64,000 nt of DNA, from assembly GCA_028386065.3 (NCBI GenBank), contig JAKUCV010006157.1, positions 34,058-98,057 on the forward strand. The letters are read 5' to 3'. Shown here one piece after another: positions 11,358 through 21,324 of this stretch. The notes beneath the pieces are model-generated. The model saw only the letters and a program-made list of their open reading frames with translations, did no database searches and was not told the origin of the DNA. Numbering within the stretch: the first letter of the stretch is position 1; every line of letters starts with the position of its first letter. The translations under genes and the position numbers were made by a program. The DNA is from Turnera subulata. Its lineage: Eukaryota; Streptophyta; Magnoliopsida; Malpighiales; Passifloraceae.

Positions 11358-12671
11358 ATGGATCCACCGCAAGACCGGCACAATGCTGATGGGCTGGATG
11401 AACTTCCTAGTCATGTTTCCGACTCATTGTCGGTAATGCCAGTCCCTGATGGTCAGGGAAATATTGGTGCAGCTGGAGCACAGAATGCAGTGCCGTTAGT
11501 ACCTCCTGGTATGGATGCAGCGACGCAACAACAGTTTCAGGCTTTCCTACAGTGGCAGCAGTTTCAACAGTTTCATCAGCAACAACAGGGCGCCCAAGCC
11601 GTTCCGGTCGCACCTGTTGTAGCACCTGTGGTTGGTGGTATGGAGAGTGGTTATAAGCACATGGATAAGACAGCAGTTGAGATGTTCTCAGGAGAGAGAA
11701 TCACAGCAAGGGTGGCCGATGATTGGTTCCGCCAGGTGGAGAATGTTTTGGAGAAATTCACGTACACACCAGAGCACTGGGCTCGATTTGCAGCACACAA
11801 GTTCATGGGTTACGCATTGAGCTGGTGGCAAGGACTTGTTATGGACCTACCTAGACCAGTGGTGATGCCATGGGCAGACTTCAAGGACAGATTCTACAAG
11901 GAGTTCGTTACCGTTGGATTCTTGGAAGACCAGAAGAAGCAGTTTTTTGAGGTGAGACAGGGACCCGAAGAGTCAGTTTCTGCATTCAGAATCCGATTCA
12001 GTATTCTTCTTTCTTACGCCAGGGAGTTTGTGCCCGATGAGGTGACACAGCGTAGGCGATTTGTTGACGCTCTACGCCGCGAGTTGGCGATCGTAGTGGC
12101 TGGTGGGAGACACCGGACTTGGGAGGCTGTTTGTGAGGCTGCTTTTGATGCTGAGAGGATTCAGTTGATCGGGCTGGAGGCCCGGCCAGCCGAGCGGGAG
12201 AGACAGTCAATAATGCCGGGACAGAAGAAACAACATTCTGGTCCGGGTAATGCAAGTTACATGAGTCGACAAGGTTCTTCCTACCAAGGTTCGAAGAAGT
12301 TTCGAGGACAGAAGTATCAGGGTGGACCGGGCAAGTCTTCGGGAGGGAAGCCTTATCAGTCTGGACCTCAGAGGCGGGGCCCTTGGACTAGACCTCCTAT
12401 TATATATTGGTATTGCGGGAAGCAGGGACACCCCCAGTCAGAGTGTTACACGAGGATTCATGATAGTGGAGGTAGTGGGTCCCAGTATACCGTACAGAAC
12501 TCCGTGGTTAATGGTACAGGTGCTTCTGCTTCGAACAAGAGTGGTGGACACCAGGGAGGCAGTCGAGAGAGTGCTGGAGCCCCGAGCCGCGGAGGTGCTG
12601 TTCGACCTATGGCGACTCCCAGGGTGTACTCTATCATTCGAGAGGAAGCTGCTGACGCTCCAAAAGAATGA
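11358..12671 (+). CDS. gag: Gag of family B retrotransposon (437 aa), degenerate zinc knuckle
   Basis: An uninterrupted ORF of 437 codons. The first 90 residues are Gln-rich (around residues 55-80). A retrotransposon gag (capsid) domain spans about 100-270, with the family signatures WWQGLVMDLPRP, WADFKDRFYKEF and ARFAAHKFMGYALSW. It is followed by a basic Gly/Ser/Gln-rich nucleocapsid region. The zinc knuckle near residues 350-366 reads YWYCGKQGHPQSEC, so the first Cys of CX2CX4HX4C is Tyr. The ORF ends ...EEAADAPKE and stops where Tekay/Del polyproteins would run on into the protease, so pol was removed at the gag-protease border. A splice acceptor (TTCATATAG) lies 8 bp before the ATG. Gag would form the particle that packages element RNA. 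Confidence 0.85.
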   Translation: MDPPQDRHNADGLDELPSHVSDSLSVMPVPDGQGNIGAAGAQNAVPLVPPGMDAATQQQFQAFLQWQQFQQFHQQQQGAQAVPVAPVVAPVVGGMESGYKHMDKTAVEMFSGERITARVADDWFRQVENVLEKFTYTPEHWARFAAHKFMGYALSWWQGLVMDLPRPVVMPWADFKDRFYKEFVTVGFLEDQKKQFFEVRQGPEESVSAFRIRFSILLSYAREFVPDEVTQRRRFVDALRRELAIVVAGGRHRTWEAVCEAAFDAERIQLIGLEARPAERERQSIMPGQKKQHSGPGNASYMSRQGSSYQGSKKFRGQKYQGGPGKSSGGKPYQSGPQRRGPWTRPPIIYWYCGKQGHPQSECYTRIHDSGGSGSQYTVQNSVVNGTGASASNKSGGHQGGSRESAGAPSRGGAVRPMATPRVYSIIREEAADAPKE

Positions 12672-12964
12672 GATGTCTCGAGTGGATTCACTTTACTTTG
12701 TATTGTTGATTTTCTTCTATTATTATCGTTATTATGTAAGACTTCGAGACGAATTATTAATAAGAATGAGATGTTATCCACGCTTGTTTTGGAACATTCA
12801 CTTAAGTGGAAATTTATACCATAATTAAGCAGAAATATAAATATTATTAAAACTAACAATAATATTACAAAGGGGAAACATTACATTGATCTTGATATTT
12901 TATATTTTAATAAAAAGAGAAATATTACAACGATTTTGATATTTTATTAAAATGGAAAATACAT
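12672..12964. other. Internal spacer of the family B element
   Basis: AT-rich sequence after gag with no coding signal recognised on either strand. It occupies the place where pol would begin in an autonomous relative. Confidence 0.5.
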
Positions 12965-13648
12965 CTAACGGTTCGGAACGACATTGACACGGAAGCTGTT
13001 GGGATCGCTGTTGATGTTGACCGTGACTCTGTCGCTCCACGAGAGCCACATGCCGCCTCTGTCGCGCTGGCCAGGAATCTCGAACCGGTTAGCTTGAGGG
13101 AATCGGAGAGGGATGAGACCGTGATCGTCCCGAGGTTGCCACTGCGTCTCCGTCAGAAGAACCATATTCGGTTTGTACTGGTTCTTCAAGTCCCTCAGCG
13201 TACGTGTGAACTCTTAAGCGCGCCTTGCTACTCCCCTGCAGTTCCACACCAGCAGCCGTACCTTTGGCCAAGTTGGAGGTAAGCGCGTCATTCTGGGTAT
13301 GCTTTGGGCCGTCATCGCAAGCTGGTAGTATGCACCTTGCTCCACCGTCTGGCAAGTGGACTCCAAGTTGAACTCCTGAAGCCTATCGGAGATGAAGAAC
13401 ATCACGGTATTTGCCGATCCGTAGTAGGATGTCCTCAGCGTTCCGTGATCCTCCAGGAAGAACACCTCTTCCATTGGAGTGACAAAGAACCGCGAGGAGT
13501 AGAGCTCGTCGACGGAGACCAGCCGGGGCATCCTGCCGAGCTCGTTTGGTAGTTTTTCGGCACGTTCATTGACCATACTGTAGGCCAATCGGTTCCTTCT
13601 GCCAAGGTTGGCACCCTCGACAAAGAAAACTGATGATGGGGCAGGCAT
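12965..13648 (-). pseudogene. Opposite-strand ORF ending in a LINE-type endonuclease (EEP) fragment, one in-frame stop
   Basis: On the strand opposite to gag, one frame runs from ATG (13648) to TAG (12965), broken by a single in-frame TAA at 13214-13216. The first 125 codons are not recognised. The region from about residue 130 contains LLVWNCRGVARR, then after the stop TLRDLKNQYKPNMVLLTET and a later GGMWLSWSDRVTV. This order (N of WNCRG, E of TET, then a GG-W-L-W stretch) is that of the N-terminal half of the endonuclease/exonuclease/phosphatase domain of plant LINEs; the half with the catalytic D and H residues is absent. A TATA box lies 108 bp upstream. It may be a captured LINE piece fused to another ORF. 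Whether it is expressed is unknown. Confidence 0.5.
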
Positions 13649-13755
13649 TGTGTTTGGGCGTATAGGTGTTTGGTTTTCTGGAGTTTTGAGGATTTTTAGT
13701 CAGGGCGTAGGATTGCCTTAAAAATGCTTTGATGACTTACTTCTCACCATACTGT

Positions 13756-13763
13756 CTTTTATA
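13756..13763 (-). promoter_or_regulatory. TATA box upstream of the opposite-strand EEP-like ORF
   Basis: TATAAAAG on the minus strand, about 108 bp before the ATG at 13648, with no other ATG-initiated longer ORF between. Spacing suits a 70-80 nt leader. Confidence 0.45.
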
Positions 13764-14487
13764 ACCTTAGGAGGAGCGTGTTTATTACGTTCAAATTTCA
13801 AGTGTCTGCGTTTTGAAATTTTACCGTTGCCTCATTTATTGCTTCGACACGCTATGTGTTTGTTGTTCGGGCAATAAATGCCAAAGGTTATCAGTCCTTC
13901 TCTACCTTACAATTTTCAATTTCCCGGGCTACTTCAATTTGGTTTCTTCAAGACTTGTTCCTACATCTTTGTCACATGCACTCGTGATCGTTGTGGCTAG
14001 ACCGTGTGGACCACACCTCGAGTAGAGTGCGTATGCGACAAGCTTACAGCTGTTCGGACAGCGCGGAGAGGTGCGTGATGAGACAGACATTTTTTTTGGC
14101 TCATACGGACAATTGTGGACAAGTGGGTAACGTGTCTTTCGAGGGTCACAGGACGTTCCCGTGATCATCGCCTTGCCAGTTAACGGGTATCTTTTCACGA
14201 GGCTAACAGACGTCACCATTAACTGTGTACGTTACGTTTTCGGGATCGAGGATGTTCATAATTGATCCAGGGCGCCAAACATGGAAACATGTTTTATTTT
14301 AACCTTTTAATGTTTGACTCTATTAAACGAGTCTTGCTTTATTTATAATTTCCTTATGATTAATTTTATACCTTTATTGCTGGTTTTAATCTGTTTAACA
14401 CGAGATTTCGCTGCAATAGAGTTTCGATTTAAGAAGAAAGCTCATTTTATTGATTTCATAAACATCTTACAACAAAGGAAAAGCACT
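13764..14487. other. Spacer between the two opposite-strand ORFs
   Basis: A 96-codon minus-strand frame (13929-14219) and a plus-strand frame (14314-14607, partly over the next ORF) exist, but neither resembles a known family. No further feature is supported. Confidence 0.4.
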
Positions 14488-14886
14488 CTACGGAGTTACA
14501 TGATGTTTCAGATCGGTTACAAGTTTCTGTATATTCGCGACCTGAGAAGAGAGTCCCATATAGGCCAGTTCAATTTGCATCACTGCAGTGTGGACATTCT
14601 TCAGTGAAGTGTCCAGTTGCTTCATTATCTGCAGTGGTGTGCTGGACTCAGCTGCTGCCTTGCCTTTCCTATCTTTTACATCCTTGTTACCAGAAGGTCC
14701 TTCCTTGCTTACACGCTTCTTTCGCCGTCTTGGAGGAATCACCATATGCTCCTTTAGGCCGATGATGCTGGTCTTGAACCGCTTCTTAGGAGGTTCCTCA
14801 TTGGAGCTTGTCGGGAAAGCTCTACCCCCGATGTAACTGTTATCCTCTGAGTCAGAGGTAGTACGGGATCTTAGTGGTGAGTCCAT
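14488..14886 (-). CDS. Opposite-strand additional ORF of family A/B elements (132 aa, basic, NLS-like)
   Basis: A 132-codon ORF on the strand opposite to gag, 190 bp from the 3' LTR. The product starts MDSPLRSRTTSDSEDNS (acidic/Ser-rich). It has two basic clusters that look like nuclear localisation signals (PPKKRFK near 33-39, and RRRKKR near 53-58), a Lys/Gly-rich linker, and a C-terminal heptad-like helix (about 85-130: IMKQLDTSLKNVHTAVMQIE and onwards). A diverged copy lies at 63623-63984 beside the LTR of a family A element, on the same relative strand. Conservation of frame, start and upstream TATA box between two families argues for selection. Antisense ORFs next to the 3' LTR are known from some plant Ty3/gypsy lineages; the function here is unknown. 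Confidence 0.65.
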   Translation of the reverse strand: MDSPLRSRTTSDSEDNSYIGGRAFPTSSNEEPPKKRFKTSIIGLKEHMVIPPRRRKKRVSKEGPSGNKDVKDRKGKAAAESSTPLQIMKQLDTSLKNVHTAVMQIELAYMGLSSQVANIQKLVTDLKHHVTP

Positions 14887-14919
14887 AGTTGTGTGTGAGT
14901 TCTCAATTATTGGGTTGTT

Positions 14920-14927
14920 TTTTTATA
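14920..14927 (-). promoter_or_regulatory. TATA box of the opposite-strand additional ORF
   Basis: TATAAAAA on the minus strand, starting 41 bp upstream of the ATG at 14886. The copy at 63581-63588 has TATAAATA starting 42 bp upstream of its ATG. Upstream both share a GCTTATACCCTTA(A/T)GCG block. The short spacing implies a leader of only about 10 nt. Confidence 0.6.
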
Positions 14928-15060
14928 GGCAGGAGAAACACCGCTTAAGGGTATAAGCGACATCTCGCAATAAGTTCGGACACCTGGTGGAGGATACCAG
15001 AAACTTATCGTGGTAGGACCTACGGACTTGATGATTGAATTTCGAGGACGAAATTCTTTT

Positions 15061-15075
15061 TAAGGTGGGTAGAAC
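15061..15075 (+). other. Polypurine tract region of family B
   Basis: TAAGGTGGGTAGAAC directly precedes the 3' LTR. The preceding TTTCGAGGACGAAATTC block is also present next to the LTR of the family A element (63437-63475, reversed), showing the two families share their 3' end. Confidence 0.7.
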
Positions 15076-18000
15076 TGTAACGCCCTGGTTTTCCGTTTTT
15101 GGATTTATAAAGAAAATTCCGAGTTCCGGTAATGGAAATAAAATTAATTTATTTTCCCTTCGGATTTATTAATTTTAAGCGGTAATATGTCGCTTTTGAG
15201 CTTTGTCCGACGTAAAACGAGTTTCGGGAAGAAACGCGGCGTAACACGTAGTTTCGGTTTAAACTACGTCGTTTTGGGGGGGTTTTAAAAAAAAAAAAGT
15301 CAACCTGGCGGGTTGACCCAGCCAGACCAGACGACACGTCGTCTGGCTGGCTAGGTCAAGCCCAGCACAGGCGCGCCCCTCCTTCCCTTTTTCTTTTTTT
15401 CTTTCGTTTTCTTATCTCCTTCAACTTTTCTTTCTTTCTGCCCGTTACTTCCCCACCTAGCCGCCGCCGCCTCAACGGCCATGTCTCCCATTATCTCCTC
15501 TCGTTTTCCTATCTTCTTCTCCCCTCCATTTCGCCTGGCAACCCTCACGATTCCTTTCCCTCTCTTTTCTTTTCTTCCATCTCGTCTTCTTCCCTTCCTC
15601 TCACAGAACCCGTCGCCGCCACCATACCTTCTGTTCTCTTTCTCGTGTCGCCGCCGCAGGGACACGAAGCCGCCGCCACCACCACAAGTCGCAGAGGAGG
15701 CTGGGACGAGGGCCGGCGTGTGCAGAATCGACGAGGCCACCAGTGAGTCGTGCCTTCGACTCCTCCAGTAAGCACCGCCTTGGGTGTTATTTGGTAAGCC
15801 ACACATCCCTCTCTTTGTTCTTCAAATGGAGTTTTTATGTGTTGGTTGTACCAAGTGTTGATTTGGATTTCCTTGGCTTGGCGGCAGATTGTTTGTTGTT
15901 GTTGGGTGTTTTGCTGGTGGATTGTGGCGGGGTTTGGTGCTCGGAGGGAGGTGTTGCTGGTTAGTGTGGTCGGATTGCAGTGTTGTTGTTGGTGTTGGTT
16001 TTGGTTTGAATCGAGTGATTGAATGGATGGTGGCAGTGCGTGGTGGTTGCTTCCGGTGAAGCTGTAGAAGTTTTTCCGGCGGGTTAGCAGTGTTTTTCCG
16101 GGTAAGGAATTGTTGCCATAGTTTGCTAAATTTCGTTTTATGCCTGCGGGTGTTGTATTTGAGCTGTATACCCTGTTGGTTGTTGTTGTTCTGGACAATG
16201 GCAGTTGTGTGGGGTTGTTTTTGGGCTCCGGCAAAATTCCGGCGAAGTGACCGGAATCCGGCGAGAACGCACTGTTCCGGCGAGGGCTCGGGAATTTTCC
16301 GGCGAAGGCTCGAATTCCGTCCAACGACATATGTTTCTTGCTTAGACGGTGTAATCCTTCGTTTTGTTTCGGTTATGTCATGTATTTAAATTTTGGAAAA
16401 TTATTTACCGAAATACATTTATATTTATACATTTAGTGAATTGTGGATTACCGAGAGTGGAGAGATAGAGTGTGTGGCCGGGGAGAGCTTACCGACACGA
16501 ATAGATCATAGGCCGATCAACTCTTGGGCTCGAAAACGACTTTAGGACGGTTTTAGGAAAAACCGAGCCCGGGCCCAATAATCTCAATTAAAAGCTTAGG
16601 ATGTTTAATTGGACTTAAAGTTACGGACTTAAGATCTAATCACGGATAAGTAAATTCACGGACATTAAGAACGGGCTCAAAGCCCAATTTCATAATCGGT
16701 GAAATACGGACTTAAAGAAGTGGGCCCTCGGCCCAGAATTTGTGATTTAAGATTTAGTGGGCCTTAGGCCCGAGAATTTGTTAATTGACTTAAACCGATG
16801 AACCTTAGATCCCTAATCGTGGGAGTTATGGAAGAGAAAATATCCTTTTGGACTTAGGCCCAGAAATCTTATAATTGGATAGTTAGGGTCGGGAGATACT
16901 CGATTAGAGCATACCATTAGCATACATACATGTTTTATTCCAAAAAATTTGTTTAGTGATTATATTATGTGCCGGTATTCAGGCACGGGAGATACCTCGA
17001 GAACTGTGGACTCGGATCTGGGAGAAGTCATAATCTGCATTTTTAAGGTGACATTACAAGTCTTTTTATATATGTTTTGTGAATGCATGTTGGTGTGGTT
17101 TGTTTGTTTACTTGCCTTGTTTGCTACATGCGATGATTGGAATTGTATGCCTGATTGATCTCACATGTCTAAATTTCTACATGAAAAACTGTTATGAAAT
17201 ATAACATGTAAACTGCTTTGGTGATAATGTATGGTTATGGGCCGCAGGCCCGGATTAAACAGGGAAACATACCATTCACACTTCCCTGAAAGACATAATG
17301 TACTTCAACAGAAAAGTAAAGTGTAATTAAGAATAAAATACTAAATTCTACTGTGGCGTCGGTTGGTAGCCCCGAGGGAGGGTGGGTACCATCGGGTCAC
17401 ATTATGCTGTTTAGCATGCCCAGGGGATGTAGGTGCACCCCTGGAAGACTTGCACCGGTTAGGTGTGTCTGAGTGCACCCTCAGGTAGCTAGCGGCCACT
17501 CGAGATTTATCAGTGGTTTTTGGCCTCAGAATCTACCCCTTCTGAGGTTCGACATTTGGGTTTCACACCCTGATCTGATCAGATGCGCTACCGAGACTTG
17601 ACTCACAGTAGAGGGCCCATAATAATAAAAATAATAATAATGATAACAATAAGATAACGCATTGAGCTCAAACAATACGAGCTATAATACAATAAAACAT
17701 TTATGTGATGGTGTGTGATTCTGATTTGCTTGTATGCTGTACTTGTGCTCGTGAGCTACTCACCCTACGAGCATGACTTCACTTTCATGTATATTTAGAC
17801 TTTTAATGTTCACTGAGTAGGCGACTCACATAATCGCCACCGTTGTTTTTCAGACTTTAGTTAGCGTGCAGACTCACTTATACCTTCGACTCGGAGATCA
17901 GACGCAGTCACTTCAGCAGGTAGTTGTGCATTATCTCTTGGTGGGATCCATAGGGCCATATGCATGATATTTTCTATCTTGAGTATTATTATTACTTTCA

Positions 18001-18293
18001 TCTTCCGCTGCATGTGAAATAACTCGAGATGTCATAAATATTTTATCTTTATATCGGCAGTTAGCCGGAGTTGATTTGTGATATTATGTCGGCGTGATGC
18101 CGTGATGGCTTACTACTTGTTAAGCCGGTTGATCTCATTTACTTTTATGACATCTCGTTGTTAACACACTTTCATGGAAAATGTTTGTATGCCGAAGTAT
18201 CGGTTTTTGTACCCCGGGTGTCAAGAGTATTTTGTTAACTTTTTTTTCATTTAATTATTTTATTTTTATTTAATTGGGGTACGGGCTCTCACA
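15076..18293 (+). repeat. 3' LTR of the family B element
   Basis: Nearly identical to 7995-11216, including splice-site motifs and the hairpin (15320-15352). It ends GGGCTCTCACA at 18293, followed by the target duplication GGCCT (18294-18298). Differences are mainly single-base transitions plus a few short indels. Confidence 0.92.
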
Positions 18294-19936
18294 GGCCTTT
18301 AATTATTAACTTTCCAAGTATAAATTAAATAAACCGAAATTTAAATACTATAGGCCTTTTTAATAATCCAAAAATAAAATTAAACATCAAATTACAAAAC
18401 GTAAATGGAATTAAAGGTTAGTATTTGATTAATTAAATTAAATCTTTATTTTAATTAAAGAATAAGAGTCTGGGTTCATTAACGTTGTTCGGGTTTCGTT
18501 TAATGATGCATATGGTCATAGGCTCGGGTTTACCCAACGGATTCATTTCCGGGCTCGCCGGAAAATTCCCGGGACGCCGGAGACTCGCCAGATTCCGGCA
18601 GCTACTGTTCACGCAGTCCTCAACACCCCTGTTACTGTTCACCGTGAAACGTCAAACCCACAGCACCATCTGCTACCATTCCTCTAGCAGCAGAACAACC
18701 CAATACCTCCACCAACCCACGACGTCCATCAATCAAAACAGCCTATTCATCATACCCCCCAATCATCCACCCTTCATCAACTCGATTCAGATCAACCCAA
18801 CGAAAATCGATTAGCAACAATCCTCAACACGAAAGAAAGAGCAGAAAGGAAGAAGAAGCTCGGTCAAAGACTCACCAATCTGGGCTTTGCCGGCGACGAT
18901 GTCACTCCTTTGTTCGGAAGAGGGAGCCGGCGAATGTGCAGAGGCAAGGGAGAGGTCGACTCCTCTACGTCCGGCGGTGGCTCGGCTCAATTCCTCGGTG
19001 GTGGCGGCGACGTCGTCTGGCTGCAGCGGCTGTGGAGAGGACACGACGGCGTCGTCGCGTCGAAGAAGGAGGAGGAGGAGAGGGGTCGATGTTGCATCCG
19101 GCGCCTCTGGCAGCGGCGGCTTGGTTGCAGGGGCAGAGAAGGAAGGGAAAGAAAGGAAAGAGAAGGTCACGGGCTGGTGGTTCAGGGTGAGGTGAAGAGG
19201 AAGAAGGGAGAGGAGAAGGGAGAGATGGTGGCCAGAGAGAGGGTGCAGGGAGGAGGCGGCTGGTAGGGAAATCGGAAGAAGGAGAAGAGAATTTAAGAGG
19301 AGGAAAGGTGGAAGGAGACAAGGGAGATAAAAGAAAAGATAGAAAAGAAAGAAAGAGAGGAGGAGGGCCGGTTAGTTCACGGGGAAAACAAGAAAAGAAG
19401 GGGGGGTCCGGCGGCTGAGGAAGGAAAATGGAGAAGAAAAGAAAAGAAAGGAGAAAAGAAAGGAAGGGGAGGAAAAGAAAGAAAAGAAGGAAGAGAGGTG
19501 GGGCCCGCGCGGCTGAAGGAAAACCCGGGAAAGAGAAAGAAATGTAACCGGGAAAGAGGAAGAGAAAGGAAAGAGGAGAAGGATAAGTGGCTCGGGGCAA
19601 GCCTCATATGGACGGTCCGGATTCTCGCGTCAGAATCTCGTAGACGCAGGGATACTCCCGTCTTTCCGACAAATTCCGTCCCGAGTCCAAAAATACAACT
19701 TGGGCTCGGAAAGTCCGATTAATCCTCCTGAACGTCGTCCAAGTCTCGAAATTGAAAACCGAGGCTCGGTTAGTTAGAAAGACACTCCCGAGCGCGGGAA
19801 AACTCTCGGTTTCAAAAAACGACTCCCGTTTTACCGTGAATTAATTACCCAAGATTAATTCATTCGGTAAATCACTGTATAACGACTTTAACAGTCCCGG
19901 TAAAAATCCAAATTTTACCCGGGCTGTTACACAAAT

Positions 19937-20160
19937 GAATTGATTTTGAGGTTGAACAAGTATGGGACTATATAATTGAGAATAGCTTAAATGGTTTGAT
20001 GGGTAATAACTATATCAACAAGGTGCACCTACCTTTTCGGCATTCCATAAGAACTCCAAAGTTAAACGTGCTTAACTTGGAGCAATTTTGGGATGAGACG
20101 TGCGAGTGAGAACAAAGCATGTTGGAAAGGTCTCGTATTGGTCTGTAGTGACAGTCGACA
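19937..20160 (+). repeat. 5S-rRNA-derived repeat (degenerate)
   Basis: Positions about 20020-20100 follow plant 5S rRNA: GGTGCACC, then a CATTCCATAAGAACTCC block, AAAGTTAAACGTGCTT (5S AAGTTAAGCGTGCTT, the start of the internal promoter), AGCAATTTTGGGATGAG. Several positions differ, the 5' third of 5S is missing, and the flanks (AGAATAGCTTAAATGGTTTGAT before; GTGAGAACAAAGCATG and GGTCTGTAGTGACAGTCGAC after) are those of a dispersed 5S-derived repeat rather than of a 5S array. It could come from a Cassandra-type TRIM or a 5S-derived SINE. It is unlikely to be a working 5S gene. Confidence 0.55.
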
Positions 20161-20270
20161 AGCCCAAATTAGTCACTAGAAGAGAGTTGGTGAGGTTCTA
20201 ACTCTCAACTTAATGAGAGTGTTGAAACAACTTAAATATGGTGACAAATTCTATCATGTACTATAAAAAT

Positions 20271-21324
20271 TTATAATCTCCACCTCTTCTTCCGTAAGTT
20301 CTTAATCAGGACTAATGCAAAATAAGATTTTATAAAAATTGACATTTCTACTTTTTTGATGCTGTACTGAAGGAGAACTAGTTTAATAATCTCATTTCTT
20401 AATACTATTTTCAGATAATCATGATTAATGAACCTCTCTTTTCTATTGTTTTACAGCTATATTACACTATTAACACTTTTATTTGCAAAAAGAAAAAACT
20501 ATCAATACTATATATTCCCCTTTTTTTTTATTAGTACAATACTATATATTCCCTTGCTTTGACCTTGTGTACTCTTTTATCCTTTTCTCTATCATGTTTT
20601 GTTTTGCGTACTCTTTATAACCTATTGAATTCATTTTCCAAGGCATACTAAACTGATAATATATTTCTTTATAAAAAAAACTGATAATATATTTAATCCT
20701 AAAAAAAATCATAATAATTGTAAAATTGAAAGGATTAGCGGCACCTGCCCAAGAGTTGGGTTTTTTTTAGCTGTTAACATCCAAGGACGGTTGTATATGG
20801 AACCAAAATGCATGCAAGCCCATATGCTACTGTTGTAAACCCAATATCAATGGATTGATAGATATATATAATTAACATCTTTTTTTTTTTGTCTTTGGGC
20901 GTTTGATCACAAATAATGAAAGAAATTTTGATTAAAGACCAGGGAAGATATATTCAAAACAAAATATAATAATACGAACATAGCATGAACCCAAAATATA
21001 ATATGAATATTATTATCAAACATGGAGATGGCACACAAAATATGGAACCGAGTATAGAGACTCTATTGGAACCAAATACATAGCATCAACCCATAGCCCA
21101 TAACCCATATGGCAAACCTAGAATGGTAAAACCATTCTTCATGAATAGCCAGCCAGCCTAACAGGGTTTTCTTCTAAATTAAGTGCTTTCATAATAAAAC
21201 TATTAAATGGTTTCATAAAACAATGTAAAAAAAAAACTGATAAAGAGGGTGATACAAGAACAGAAACATCTGATTGGCAGAACCAAGAACCTCACAAAAT
21301 TCCAATCACTTCACGTATATTCAC
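20271..21324. other. AT-rich intergenic region downstream of the Hev b 5-like gene
   Basis: Poly-A/T runs and no coding frame worth calling. The 3' untranslated region of the minus-strand gene should lie in the right-hand part, next to 21325. Confidence 0.4.

Larger units (their letters stand above)
7995..18293 (+). mobile_element. Family B long-LTR retrotransposon (Tekay/Del-type gag, no pol)
   Basis: This is a complete 10.3-kb insertion: TG...CA LTRs of 3222 and 3218 bp at 7995-11216 and 15076-18293, flanked by the 5-bp duplication GGCCT (7990-7994 and 18294-18298). A primer-binding site follows the 5' LTR and a purine-rich tract precedes the 3' LTR. The 3.86-kb interior encodes gag but no protease, reverse transcriptase, RNase H or integrase on any strand. 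Two ORFs run on the opposite strand between gag and the 3' LTR. The LTRs differ at only a few percent of sites by eye, so the insertion is fairly recent. Without pol it must have moved using enzymes from a relative. Confidence 0.92.
6232..19931 (-). mobile_element. Family A solo LTR, copy A3, split by the nested family B element
   Basis: The minus-strand LTR begins TGTAACAGCCCGGG at 19931 and ends at 6232 with TACGGGTCGGGATGCTTCA. Both sides carry the same 5 bp, CAAAT (6227-6231 and 19932-19936), and no internal retrotransposon region is present, so this is a solo LTR formed by LTR-LTR recombination. Its own length is about 3.4 kb (6232-7994 plus 18299-19931); the remainder is the family B element inserted in its AT-rich part. 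A predicted donor CAGATTG|GTGAGT lies at 18876/18875 and an acceptor ACATATAG|GGTATCGGG at 7430/7429, so the nested element sits inside the predicted LTR intron. Confidence 0.85.

Noticed and set aside
12322..12828. 168-codon plus-strand ORF overlapping the end of gag
   Set aside because: Alternate frame of the gag coding region; no pol motif in it.
20020..20100. Functional 5S rRNA gene
   Set aside because: Several changes at conserved positions, missing 5' third, no terminator T-run at the expected end and no tandem copies.
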